Of a stretch of 64,000 nucleotides of DNA, positions 37,101 through 44,994 are shown one piece after another (positions within the stretch are counted from its first letter, which is position 1; every line of letters starts with the position of its first letter). The position numbers were made by a program, and so were the translations under genes. The notes beneath the pieces are model-generated. The model saw only the letters and a list, made by a program, of their open reading frames with translations. It was not told the DNA's origin and did not search any database. This DNA comes from an uncultured Chitinophagaceae bacterium (GTDB taxonomy: Bacteria > Bacteroidota > Bacteroidia > Chitinophagales > Chitinophagaceae): assembly GCA_903895845.1 (NCBI GenBank), contig CAITVK010000114.1, positions 62,001 to 126,000 on the forward strand. Reading direction: 5' to 3'.

Positions 37101-37205
37101 AAAGGAATAAATAACTATTTGCTTCCAGTTATATCTTTAAAAAAAGGACTGTATTTTATCAGGCTTTCTCATTCAGGTATATCTGTCAGATTGTGTCTGA
37201 TGTAG
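34179..37205 (+). CDS. secreted right-handed beta-helix protein with T9SS sorting domain
   Basis: A 1,008-residue exported protein. From the ATG at 34179 the signal peptide is MKKIYLLLIVCILANGCLYA; a second ATG lies two codons earlier. The mature start (INIYVSPTGANTGLGASTAN) is typical of pectate-lyase/NosD-like parallel beta-helix proteins, and 330-560 shows the repeated N-I-x-G and NxIxN-type turns. The last 80 residues (LSILPNPVTAGSTSAVKLKY and on, ending GLYFIRLSHSG) are a Por-type sorting domain for the type IX secretion system. It probably acts on or binds a polysaccharide at the cell surface; no lyase active site was identified. A terminator follows. Confidence 0.85.
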   Translation: MKKIYLLLIVCILANGCLYAQTINIYVSPTGANTGLGASTANPVSLIRARTIAKTTANKLKPCDIWLMDGVYSYLALDTTDSRTATAPLTYHSLNRLKASFQPVTAINPSDLLPIPDSIKSRIIDTMAKTKVMQVDLSKYKLSNMSVWPNLFEYPVTVTATTSSRQNWPLLYQNTTPLPMAQYPKGDSVMRMKMVLNNGGTGVGGSAGIFKYRDGRCQYWGQALKEGLWLRGCWRVPWQMDFVKTDSINLIDSIVYQSVGVQGGIGNKYTRPAGNGQEPYVAVNLIEEISLPGEWAINFNTKMLYVYPPDTGILNISSVSATPTISLSKLNSINLEGISLDGGSGIGVKLSGCSNVTIAGMDIKHVSSYGVLIADGSNCTIRSNDIHEVGEGGVYVISSTFNADQLAMKACNHKIINNHIYNYAQDVFLYAAAIDTRNAIGCYAAYNNIHGCKHVGVLFGGNNNVYEYNDVSNVVTTYNDMGAFYSAETQTKRGNKIQRNYIHAMNYCGSALYADNNSQGNIFNGNIAANCLFGVQNNFGLFNNFNNNIYFDNYKYQCSYEIAMTDTVSTSTAYTRVKNVDSISAIYKATYPELKDYFDTVNKAYTSAVWPQINGNVFIGTSVNLGRCISPFLDKSLFLTSGKTYTTYAQTGIPFTQYGLICNNNFFAKTTSFKGVSNNLLDSIKSTDVFSKTALTDWHISRIGLFKDSIYRSDISQTQTKGVAPSFSMKVTSLHSFTLPDTLTITATIKNPNINKCYSSVLLYDSGVAKPNIPFTLTKSTFDSIVVTAKLINPSTGNHSLSVHLLDSTRWDFVSDTTNLSIQGALPVKLLNFKATAVGCNAALTWSVADEKGVVDYIIEQSDKDGIFKQVKSVFPTNKEEIESYSVLVPQEADAARYRIYVNTNIMSWYSPAAFVRTNCTEKETLSILPNPVTAGSTSAVKLKYLYNGNSTSSILMVYDATGKLVSKQVVFIQKGINNYLLPVISLKKGLYFIRLSHSGISVRLCLM

Positions 37206-37228
37206 GCTCTTATTTAACTAAAAAACAT

Positions 37229-37255
37229 AGACCTCATTATCGAGGTCTGTCTTTA
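37229..37255 (+). terminator. terminator of the beta-helix gene
   Basis: AGACCTC pairs with GAGGTCT around a six-base loop, followed by GTCTTTAATT. Confidence 0.75.
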
Positions 37256-37281
37256 ATTACAAATTGATTAAGAAATGGCAT

Positions 37282-37321
37282 AAAAAAAATGCAGCCATTA
37301 CCAATAAGTAAAGCTGCATCT
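37282..37321 (-). terminator. terminator of pdhB
   Basis: On the minus strand GATGCAGC and GGCTGCAT-type arms pair around a 16-base loop and are followed by TTTTTTTTATG, just downstream of the pdhB stop. Confidence 0.85.
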
Positions 37322-37342
37322 TAATTTTAATTCTAACTACTT

Positions 37343-38329
37343 TTATTTCTTAGAGTACATTACTTCTTTTACAAGCTTAACCGTTCTTTCTACATCCGGT
37401 ATAGCTAGGGCAGTAAGATTAGCCGCATAGTGCATTGGGGCATCCGCACTACAGATACGACGGATAGGTGCATCCAGATAATCGAAGCCTTCCTTTTGTA
37501 TACGGTAAGTAATCTCTGAACTAACAGAGGCAAATGGCCATTGTTCTTCTACAATCACCAAACGATTTGTTTTCTTAACGCTTTCCAGGATTGTCTCCCA
37601 GTCTAACGGGCGAATGGTACGAAGATCAATCACCTCTGCACTCACACCTTCTTTTTCCAACTCAGCAGCAGCACCCAAAGCAACTTTCATCATCTTATTG
37701 TAAGAAACGATAGTTACATCCCTACCTGCTCTTTTTACATCTGCTTTACCAAGTGGAATATAATATTCTTCTTCAGGAACTTCGCATTTATCGCCATACA
37801 TCACCTCGCTCTCAAAGAATACAATAGGATCTTCTTCGTAACGGATACATTGTTTCAACAGTCCTTTTGCATCGTAGCCATTAGAAGGAGATACCACTTT
37901 CAAACCAGGAATATTTGCATATAAACTATCAAAAGCCGTGGAGTGTTGTGCCCCCAACTGACCAGCACTACCATTAGGTCCTCGGAAAACAATAGGGCAA
38001 CCTATCTGTCCGCCACTCATTGCGAGCATTTTGGAAGCCGTATTTAAAATCTGATCCAAAGGCAATACCGCAAAGTTCCAGGTCATAAACTCAACCAATG
38101 GACGTAAGCCATTTTGTGCCGCACCAACAGCTATTGCTGCAAAACCAAGTTCTGCAATTGGGGTATCTATCACACGTTTAGCACCAAATTCAGCCAACAT
38201 TCCCTGACTTACTTTATAGGCACCATTGTACTCTGCCACTTCTTCTCCCATCAAAAAAACCCTCTCATCTCTTCTCATTTCTTCCGACATTGCTTCTCGC
38301 AATGCTTCCCTAAACGGTATTGAACGCAT
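37343..38329 (-). CDS. pdhB: pyruvate dehydrogenase E1 component, beta subunit
   Basis: A 328-residue transketolase-like beta subunit. It starts MRSIPFREALREAMSEEMRR with the conserved MGEEVAEYNGAYKVSQGM, then DTPIAELGFAAIAVGAA, FRGPNGSAGQLGAQHST, and the C-terminal VVIEEQWPFA-type segment (LVIVEEQWPFASVSSEI). Together with E1-alpha it decarboxylates pyruvate with thiamine diphosphate. The alpha subunit, E2 and E3 are not in this window, so the complex is encoded in scattered genes. A TATTTTTG -7-like box lies at 38356-38363 on the same strand. Confidence 0.95.
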   Translation of the reverse strand: MRSIPFREALREAMSEEMRRDERVFLMGEEVAEYNGAYKVSQGMLAEFGAKRVIDTPIAELGFAAIAVGAAQNGLRPLVEFMTWNFAVLPLDQILNTASKMLAMSGGQIGCPIVFRGPNGSAGQLGAQHSTAFDSLYANIPGLKVVSPSNGYDAKGLLKQCIRYEEDPIVFFESEVMYGDKCEVPEEEYYIPLGKADVKRAGRDVTIVSYNKMMKVALGAAAELEKEGVSAEVIDLRTIRPLDWETILESVKKTNRLVIVEEQWPFASVSSEITYRIQKEGFDYLDAPIRRICSADAPMHYAANLTALAIPDVERTVKLVKEVMYSKK

Positions 38330-38378
38330 ATATGAATGATTTAAAAATTAGAGCGCAAAAATATAGGTTTATAAACGT

Positions 38379-38423
38379 AAAACATCAATGTCGTAAAATT
38401 GAAGTTTACAACATTGATGTTTT
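38379..38423 (-). terminator. terminator of malQ
   Basis: AAAACATCAATGT pairs with ACATTGATGTTTT; the loop itself contains GTAAA/TTTAC, extending the stem. It lies 48 bases after the malQ stop, and the arm ending in TTTT serves the minus-strand transcript. Confidence 0.8.
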
Positions 38424-38470
38424 ATGAGTATTCCTTTAAAATTTCAACTACTTTGCTGATAAAGCAGTAG

Positions 38471-41371
38471 TTATCCTCTTCCTGTTTCTGTTATCATAGC
38501 AGAGAATCCATCGTTGAAATTAGTCGATTGTAATAAGTCTTCCAGAGAAATGTGCATTCTGTAGCGCCAGTAGTTCTTAGGATTAGCTGGTACATTAATG
38601 CGCTCATCGTTGGGGTTTTGCCTGCGTATCTTATCATCAATACCTAATATGTCTTGCAACTGAAATACACTCCACATAGCTGGTGAGTATAGATGTTGCA
38701 ATACAATGGCTTTATTAATCCAGGCATCGCAATAGTAAGGAGCATTGCCCCATTGTCCCAACTCGTGATTGAAAAAACGTTGAATACGAGACTTATCTTC
38801 TTCCCACCAACCACGGATGGTACTCATGTCGTGGGTAGACGGGGTAACGACGCTTAGGTAAGGTGCATCGTTGGGATGGAAGAATACCTTTGAGTTATCT
38901 TTCGGCATCCGTTGAATTTCCAAACTCAATATGCCCAATTGCTTCATCACATCCGGCACACAATCTGGTACAAGCCCGAGGTCTTCGCCACAAACCAGCA
39001 TATTAGTTACACGCTTCAAGGCTGGCAACTTTTGCATGGCCTCCTGGCGCCAGAAATTGTCTTGCCTGCGGAAGAAATAGTTCACATACAACTCATCCAA
39101 CTGTCTTCTGGTATGTTCATCGAGGTATCTGAAAGAGAGGGTACTATCAATTCCAAATCTAAAATGAAATTGCTCGCCATTGCTTCCTTCAACTTCAAAA
39201 AGAATAACATTACTGATTAAATCGAATAAGCCATATTTGATTTTATTGGTAAAGTTGTCGGCATTCCACTTTGCCAGATGCTTTTCAACCTTACGCTGTG
39301 TGTTCACTTCATCCTTTAATGTGTAGGTGCCATTGCCATTATTATGAAGGAATGTCTTTTTCACATAATCATTGTCATACCCAAACTTTTCCCACAATAC
39401 ATTATCCGTAATGAAGGGTTTGGTGAAACGAGAATGGTCATACCAGATGCCACGTTCCCTGAATTCATTGATATGTACAGGAATTGCAGGAACAAAATAA
39501 CCCATAATGCCTTCAACTGCGTGCATTGGGATGCTCCATATTCTAAAGAATCCTAGTATATGGTCTATTCTGAAGGCATCAAAGTAGTAGCTCATTTGCT
39601 CGAAACGTTGTTTCCACCAAACAAAGCCATCTTGCCTCATCTTTTGCCAGTTGTAAGTAGGGAAACCCCAGTTTTGTCCTTTTACCGCAAAATCATCTGG
39701 CGGTGCACCAGCTTGTAATTCCATGTGGTACAAGCTTGGGTGTTGCCAAGCGTCGGCACCATCTCTCGAAATACCAATGGCAATATCGCCTTTTACAATT
39801 ATTCCATTATGATGCGCATAATCTGTAGCCGCTTTCAGTTGCAAATGCAGGTTATACTGTACAAAATATTGCAAGGCAATTTCATTAAAAGCCTCCCCTT
39901 TCTCATCTAGCAGATGCGCAAGTTCTTCTTCGTTGTAAGCCTTTTGAGATGACCAGTTTGAGAACTCAGCAGTCCCGTTTTGATCCCTTAGATAACAAAA
40001 ACAAGCATAAGGAACTAACCAATGTTTATTCAATTCAAAGTAAGCCTGATAATCTTTCGATTTGAAGGTAGCAACCTTTTGCAGTGCATACAATTGTTTG
40101 ATGATTGTCCACTTTGCATTCATTACCCCCTCATAATCCACTGCATCCAAGGCGTTCAAACGTATCCTGTCTTGTTCGTATCCGGCAACAATTTCCTTGC
40201 TTTGCTTATCGCTGGCCAATTGCGCTATATTTAGATAGATGGGATGCAATGCAAAGGCAGAAATAGCTGCATAAGGATAAGAATCTACCCAGGTATGACT
40301 TGCAGAAGTATCGTTGATGGGCAATATCTGCACCAGCTTCAAGCCTACTTTCTTGCACCAATCCACCAAAGCGGGTATATCTGTAAACTCACCGACACCA
40401 AAACTATTTTTACTTCTCAAACTAAAAACGGGTATTGCCACACCTGCACCCTTCCAGGTATTTGCAGGGAAAACAGCAAAGCCATCATTTAATATTGTAT
40501 GTACATCAGACTGATCAGATACTTGCAGGGTTCTGTTTCTTCCATCCTCAAAGCGAATCAGCTTCTTGGTGGCCGTATCATAGATGCCGTACTTATAGTC
40601 TATCGGAAAAGTGGCATCACTCAAATCTATGCTTGCCTCAAAGTAAAAACTATCCTCTTTTCTAGCCAGCAGCAATACATCAACAGCGCCCCAGTTGCCT
40701 AGTTTTTTACCATCACCTACCACACATAGCGTTTGACCATTAGACAATAACGGAGCTTTTGCACGAAATGTGTGGGTAACCTTCTTGGGTACTTTTACCT
40801 TAACAGGTGTAAGGTTTGATTTAAGCAATACTTTCTGGAAAGGTTCGGAATAAAATGCATTCTCAAAGTATCCTGCATAATTCCACGAATCAATTATTAG
40901 GGTCTTTTCACTTGTAAAGCTAGACGGGTTAAAACTTTTATCGCTACCCCAATCATAGCTGACAGACCCATCCGTATTTTTTAATACATAGTTATAAGTA
41001 ATGTTTTCTTTGATGGAGGCAGCATCCGCTACAGTAATTGTTACGCCCCAGAAGTCCTTGTCTAGGTAAGAAAGTGGAACTGCTTTTTCGAGGTCATTGG
41101 CTCCCAGCAATATATGGCTACCCAAAATATAAAGGCTCTGACCATACTTGGTAGAAAACCTGAGTTTAAAAGTAATTTCTATTGAGTTATTTGAAATTGT
41201 AGCAGCAACAGGCGTTGCGATGGTCGTTGATACCTTTGCAGCGGGTTTCTTTTTTTGTACTGGAGAAGCAACACTTGCTTCTTTGATGGCTGCTTTCTTA
41301 GTTACTTTTTTAGGAGTAACATCTTTCTTTTCTGCTGCTGTTGAGGTTTCCCCCGCTGTCTTCGTTGCCAA
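38471..41371 (-). CDS. malQ: 4-alpha-glucanotransferase, DPE2-like (two CBM20 domains + GH77)
   Basis: A 966-residue enzyme. Residues 1-62 are Lys/Ala/Thr-rich and low-complexity, an unusual extension. Two starch-binding CBM20 domains follow (about 65-170 and 205-300), then a GH77 barrel with the nucleophile Asp in AFRIDHILGFFR (about 600), the acid/base Glu in CGEDLGLVPDCV (about 793) and STHDMSTIRGWW (about 845). This CBM20-CBM20-GH77 plan is that of plant DPE2, which moves glucosyl units between maltose and branched glucans; bacterial homologues occur in Bacteroidota. It is probably cytoplasmic (no signal peptide). A TAGATTTG box lies at 41391-41398. Confidence 0.93.
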   Translation of the reverse strand: MATKTAGETSTAAEKKDVTPKKVTKKAAIKEASVASPVQKKKPAAKVSTTIATPVAATISNNSIEITFKLRFSTKYGQSLYILGSHILLGANDLEKAVPLSYLDKDFWGVTITVADAASIKENITYNYVLKNTDGSVSYDWGSDKSFNPSSFTSEKTLIIDSWNYAGYFENAFYSEPFQKVLLKSNLTPVKVKVPKKVTHTFRAKAPLLSNGQTLCVVGDGKKLGNWGAVDVLLLARKEDSFYFEASIDLSDATFPIDYKYGIYDTATKKLIRFEDGRNRTLQVSDQSDVHTILNDGFAVFPANTWKGAGVAIPVFSLRSKNSFGVGEFTDIPALVDWCKKVGLKLVQILPINDTSASHTWVDSYPYAAISAFALHPIYLNIAQLASDKQSKEIVAGYEQDRIRLNALDAVDYEGVMNAKWTIIKQLYALQKVATFKSKDYQAYFELNKHWLVPYACFCYLRDQNGTAEFSNWSSQKAYNEEELAHLLDEKGEAFNEIALQYFVQYNLHLQLKAATDYAHHNGIIVKGDIAIGISRDGADAWQHPSLYHMELQAGAPPDDFAVKGQNWGFPTYNWQKMRQDGFVWWKQRFEQMSYYFDAFRIDHILGFFRIWSIPMHAVEGIMGYFVPAIPVHINEFRERGIWYDHSRFTKPFITDNVLWEKFGYDNDYVKKTFLHNNGNGTYTLKDEVNTQRKVEKHLAKWNADNFTNKIKYGLFDLISNVILFEVEGSNGEQFHFRFGIDSTLSFRYLDEHTRRQLDELYVNYFFRRQDNFWRQEAMQKLPALKRVTNMLVCGEDLGLVPDCVPDVMKQLGILSLEIQRMPKDNSKVFFHPNDAPYLSVVTPSTHDMSTIRGWWEEDKSRIQRFFNHELGQWGNAPYYCDAWINKAIVLQHLYSPAMWSVFQLQDILGIDDKIRRQNPNDERINVPANPKNYWRYRMHISLEDLLQSTNFNDGFSAMITETGRG

Positions 41372-41390
41372 TGTTTTACAATTTAGTGAG

Positions 41391-41398
41391 CAAATCTA
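41391..41398 (-). promoter_or_regulatory. candidate -7 box of malQ
   Basis: It reads TAGATTTG on the minus strand, 20-27 bases upstream of the start. No clear -33 partner. Confidence 0.4.
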
Positions 41399-41597
41399 AT
41401 AAAATTAATGTGTAAGTTGGACACATTAATTAATTTCATTTTAAATTTTCTTAATAATGACTGTATTCACTTTAAGAAATTGCTTCATACAACAAACAAT
41501 GGCTGCTTATAAGGTCACGAAAATAACCATTTAGGGGATTGGGTACTGAACTTTTAAAATCGATTGAGGATAATTAGTGACTGATTCTCCCATTTCC

Positions 41598-41786
41598 AAG
41601 ACCTTGGATGCGACAAAAATGATCTTGGATGTCGCTACCAAGACCTTTGATGCGACAAAAATGATCATGGATGCCGCTACCAAGATCTCGGATGCGACAA
41701 AAATGATCATGGATGTCACTACCAAGACCTTGGATGCAACAAAAATGGTCTTGGATGTCGCTACCAAGACCTTGGATACGACAAAA
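41598..41786. repeat. 21-bp tandem array IV (9 units, 42-bp dimer)
   Basis: Exactly nine 21-bp units alternating AAGACCTTGGATGCGACAAA and ATGATCTTGGATGTCGCTAC types (a 42-bp dimer). It shares sequence with array I at 12841-13037: corresponding units differ at only two to four positions. It is open on both strands; the plus frame reads heptads such as KTLDATK and MIMDVTT. The 480-bp gap between the malQ start and the gatA stop also contains AT-rich leader (41399-41597) with nothing else I can name. Confidence 0.93.
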
Positions 41787-41850
41787 GGCATCTAGGTTGT
41801 TCACGACTTAATACGTTTTAAGTCTCAAATTGCAAACTCAGGTTCTACCA

Positions 41851-43305
41851 TCACGAGTTATGGCGATAATTACTATCTCCTAACAACACTTCTGATATAT
41901 TCAACAGTTTAGTTTCCTCAAAGTGACTAGACATTAACTGTAATCCAAATGGCATTCCATTACTATGTTTAAACAAAGGAATTGAGATAGAAGGTACACC
42001 CACTAAATTGGAGAATACAGTAAATATATCTGCCAGATACATCTCAATAGGGTCATTGCTTTTTTCACCAATCTTGAAGGCAGTTGTTGGCACCGTAGGA
42101 CAAAGAATGGCATCATAGCTATTAAATATTTCACTCGTTTTATCGCAAAGCAATCTCCTTACCTGTTGTGCCTTGGTAAAGTAAGCGTCAAAATAACCTG
42201 AACTTAGTACGAAGGTTCCCAACAGAATACGTCTTTGAACTTCCTTTCCAAAACCTTCGCTTCTTGTCTTCTTATACATAGTGGTAAGGTCGTCTGATGG
42301 CTTCAGATCTGCACGATAGCCAAACTTGACGCCATCAAAACGGGAAAGGTTACTACTTGCCTCAGCTGTAGTCAATATGTAATAGGTAGGCACCACATAA
42401 GGCAATAAGTTAAAGTCAACAGGCTCTACAGTATGACCTTCTGCCTGTAGTTTAGCGATATAAGCTTTTATGGTAGTGGCAATTTCTTTATCTAATCCCT
42501 CATGTTCCAATACTTCTTTAAAATAGGCAAAGCGGTATTTTGTGTTTGATTGATTTAGTTTGGTTGAATATGAAGGAACGGGTTTTATTGAAACAGTACT
42601 ATCAAAATCATCCGCACCAGCAATAACCTCCAATACCAATGCGGTATCCTGAATATCAGTAGAGAAAATACCAATCTGATCGAAAGAAGAGGCATAAGCA
42701 ATTAATCCATAACGAGAGATACGGCCATAAGTAGGTTTTATACCAATGATGCCACAGAAATCTGCCGGTTGGCGAACAGAACCACCCGTGTCACTTCCCA
42801 AACTAAACATACATAGCCCCGCTTGAACAGCTACTGCAGAACCACCCGAAGAGCCGCCAGGAACGCGGCTTTCGTCTAAGGCATTTTTAACTGCCCCATA
42901 AGCAGAGTTCTCATTGCTACTTCCCATTGCAAACTCATCGCAGTTGTTTCTACCAATAATGATAGCGCCTTCTTGCAATAATTTCTCAACAGCAGTGGCA
43001 TTATAGATAGAAGTAAATCCCTCCAATATTTTAGAGGAAGCACTCACTTTGTGCCCTTTGTAACAAATAACATCTTTAATAGCACATACAACTCCGTGCA
43101 ATTTCCCTAATGGTTTTCCTGCAAGTCTATCTGCATCAAGTTGCGCGGCTTGTGCCAAAGCTTCTTCCGCATAGACTTCCAGATAGGCATTCAGATGTTT
43201 GTTTTCCTCAATCTTGGCAAGATAATGTTGTACAGCCTGAGTACATCCATTACTAGTAGACGCTAAAAACTGGTGGTATTGTTTTATTGAACTAAAGGTG
43301 AACAA
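41851..43305 (-). CDS. gatA: Asp/Glu-tRNA amidotransferase subunit A
   Basis: A 484-residue amidase-signature protein with Lys77 (VVCAIKDVICYKGH), the cis-serine region GGSSGGSAVAVQAG (Ser152/153) and nucleophile Ser176 in GSDTGGSVRQPADFCG. The KGHKVSASSKILEGF sequence and the length identify it as GatA, which releases ammonia from glutamine to amidate Glu-tRNA(Gln) or Asp-tRNA(Asn). GatB and GatC are not here. It lies 33 bp downstream of tatC on the same strand, so it may be in the tatC transcript. Confidence 0.93.
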   Translation of the reverse strand: MFTFSSIKQYHQFLASTSNGCTQAVQHYLAKIEENKHLNAYLEVYAEEALAQAAQLDADRLAGKPLGKLHGVVCAIKDVICYKGHKVSASSKILEGFTSIYNATAVEKLLQEGAIIIGRNNCDEFAMGSSNENSAYGAVKNALDESRVPGGSSGGSAVAVQAGLCMFSLGSDTGGSVRQPADFCGIIGIKPTYGRISRYGLIAYASSFDQIGIFSTDIQDTALVLEVIAGADDFDSTVSIKPVPSYSTKLNQSNTKYRFAYFKEVLEHEGLDKEIATTIKAYIAKLQAEGHTVEPVDFNLLPYVVPTYYILTTAEASSNLSRFDGVKFGYRADLKPSDDLTTMYKKTRSEGFGKEVQRRILLGTFVLSSGYFDAYFTKAQQVRRLLCDKTSEIFNSYDAILCPTVPTTAFKIGEKSNDPIEMYLADIFTVFSNLVGVPSISIPLFKHSNGMPFGLQLMSSHFEETKLLNISEVLLGDSNYRHNS

Positions 43306-43338
43306 AACGAATTATTTTAAGATTGAATTATTAATGAT

Positions 43339-44196
43339 TTAACTCCACTCGGGGTCTACACTTTGCTTTTTTTCGATTCGCTTGCAAAGTAAAATACTTA
43401 TCTCATACAGCAAAACCAAAGGAATAGCACAAATAATCATACTAAGCATATCCGGTGGCGCTATGATTCCCGCTATGATGAAAATAATAAGTACTGCATA
43501 CTTCCTGACCCTCTTTAAATAGGAGGCAGTAACAATATCGGCTTTTGCCAAGAAATACATTACCAATGGCAACTGAAAAGAAAGACCAGAACCAAGTATC
43601 AGTGGCACAATTGTATTAAAATAACTATTGATAGTCCATAGGTTTTCTATATTATCATCTAAGGAGAAGTTGGCAAAGAAGTTTACGGTATAGGGGGCCA
43701 AAACAAAATAGCCAAAGAGGACACCTGTGAAGAATAAAAAGGAGACCCAAAAGATAACGCCTCTTGTATTTTTAGCTTCCTTATCAGTTAATCCTGGTCT
43801 AATAAACTTCCAGAATTGCCAGAACACATAAGGGAAGGCAAGGATAAACCCACCGATTAAAATAATATTGAAATATACCCCAAACTGCCCGCCAACTACA
43901 TTGCTTTGCATCTTGATATTTATCTGATGTAAACACAATGTTGAAGCAAGATTAAGTTTGTTGCCTACTCTGCACAAGAAAGTATAAGTGATGAAATCGG
44001 GGTGGATAGGCCCCATCAGTATCTTCTTTACAATAAAATTATTGTAATAGGCTACAAAGCAAGCTCCTATGGCTATGGCAACTGCAGATTTAAAGATGTG
44101 ACTCCGCAATTCATCCAGATGCTCAAAGAAAGACATTTCCCTCGTTTGAGATTTGTTGATATTCTTACTAAAAATATTAAATAGAAGCCTTATCAC
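43339..44196 (-). CDS. tatC: Sec-independent protein translocase TatC
   Basis: A 285-residue polytopic membrane protein. It has the MSFFEHLDELRSHIFKSA start motif, the WQFWKFIRPGLTDKEAK segment between helices, and the C-terminal IIFIIAGIIAPPDMLSMI helix with conserved Pro. The start is either the distal Met or the Met at codon 20 (MSFFEHL), which is where many TatC proteins begin. It forms the twin-arginine substrate receptor with TatA. It is separated from tatA by a terminator hairpin. Confidence 0.95.
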   Translation of the reverse strand: MIRLLFNIFSKNINKSQTREMSFFEHLDELRSHIFKSAVAIAIGACFVAYYNNFIVKKILMGPIHPDFITYTFLCRVGNKLNLASTLCLHQINIKMQSNVVGGQFGVYFNIILIGGFILAFPYVFWQFWKFIRPGLTDKEAKNTRGVIFWVSFLFFTGVLFGYFVLAPYTVNFFANFSLDDNIENLWTINSYFNTIVPLILGSGLSFQLPLVMYFLAKADIVTASYLKRVRKYAVLIIFIIAGIIAPPDMLSMIICAIPLVLLYEISILLCKRIEKKQSVDPEWS

Positions 44197-44213
44197 TTGG
44201 AGTAAAATATTTT

Positions 44214-44247
44214 ATATAAAAAAACCTCGCAGTAATTAATTGCGAGG
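44214..44247 (-). terminator. terminator between tatA and tatC
   Basis: CCTCGCA and TGCGAGG form a perfect stem around a 9-base loop. On the minus strand it is followed by TTTTTTT, right after the tatA stop, so tatC may rely on partial read-through or its own promoter. Confidence 0.88.
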
Positions 44248-44276
44248 CTCTAATAAATTAATCAAATAGGTAAAAC

Positions 44277-44477
44277 CTATTTTGTAGAGGTATTTTTATC
44301 TGCAGGTTCATTTACATGATCTTCAATTTCCTTTCTTACATTGTCTTTTGCATCTTTAAACTCTCTGATACCTCTTCCCAAACCCTGCATCAACTCTGGA
44401 AGTTTCTTACCTCCAAACATCAACAAAACAATCAATCCAATGATTATCATGTGGCCGCCGCTGAATAAATCTCCCAT
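44277..44477 (-). CDS. tatA: twin-arginine translocase subunit TatA
   Basis: A 66-residue protein: a short N-terminus, one membrane helix (about 8-22, [16 protein letters not shown]), then the amphipathic helix with [20 protein letters not shown] and an acidic tail. This is the classic TatA/TatE layout; which of the two cannot be told from sequence. It oligomerises to form the Tat pore with TatC, encoded next. Confidence 0.93.
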   Translation of the reverse strand: MGDLFSGGHMIIIGLIVLLMFGGKKLPELMQGLGRGIREFKDAKDNVRKEIEDHVNEPADKNTSTK

Positions 44478-44547
44478 AACTTTTATCTTTTATTATTAAA
44501 AAAACAAAGTTAACCGTAAATAAAGTTTACTTACAGTTAAAGTAAAA

Positions 44548-44901
44548 TTACTTAACGCGTTTTTCCTTGATTCTAGCGCTCTTGCCGCTACGTTCACGTA
44601 AGTAGAACAATTTAGCCCTACGAACTTTACCAACTTTATTCAATATGATTGAATCGATGTTTGGAGACAACAAAGGAAAAAGACGTTCAACGCCTACACC
44701 ATCAGAAATTTTACGAACAGTAAAAGAAGCAGTTGCTCCAGTACCTTGTTTTTTAAGAACATCTCCACGGAAACCTTGGATACGCTCTTTACCGCCTTCA
44801 ACAATTTTGTAGTTAACGGTCACGTTGTCACCTGCCTTAAACTTAGGAAGTGTCTTTCCAACTGTAAGTTGTTCGTGAATATATTTTACTGCCTCTTGCA
44901 T
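44548..44901 (-). CDS. rplS: 50S ribosomal protein L19
   Basis: A 117-residue protein with the L19 signature: [20 protein letters not shown] (about 21-40), [33 protein letters not shown] and the C-terminal [18 protein letters not shown]. It binds 23S rRNA at the subunit interface. It is alone rather than with trmD/rimM. A well-formed promoter lies directly upstream. Confidence 0.97.
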   Translation of the reverse strand: MQEAVKYIHEQLTVGKTLPKFKAGDNVTVNYKIVEGGKERIQGFRGDVLKKQGTGATASFTVRKISDGVGVERLFPLLSPNIDSIILNKVGKVRRAKLFYLRERSGKSARIKEKRVK

Positions 44902-44923
44902 AACATTAAATTTTTTCGGACTG

Positions 44924-44955
44924 CAAATGTAGGAGTCTAATTTTATTAAACCAAA
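44924..44955 (-). promoter_or_regulatory. Bacteroidota promoter of rplS
   Basis: On the minus strand, TTTG, 20 bases, then TACATTTG: a full match to the -33/-7 consensus, ending about 23 bases before the rplS start. It is the clearest promoter in the window. Confidence 0.75.
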
Positions 44956-44994
44956 ATAAAACTGTATTATCTGCTAAAATGTTTATGAAAGTAC

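Noticed and set aside
41577-41795. 72-codon frame in array IV as a protein gene
   Set aside because: It consists almost wholly of the repeat, is open equally on the other strand, and lacks a start signal; listed as repeat only.
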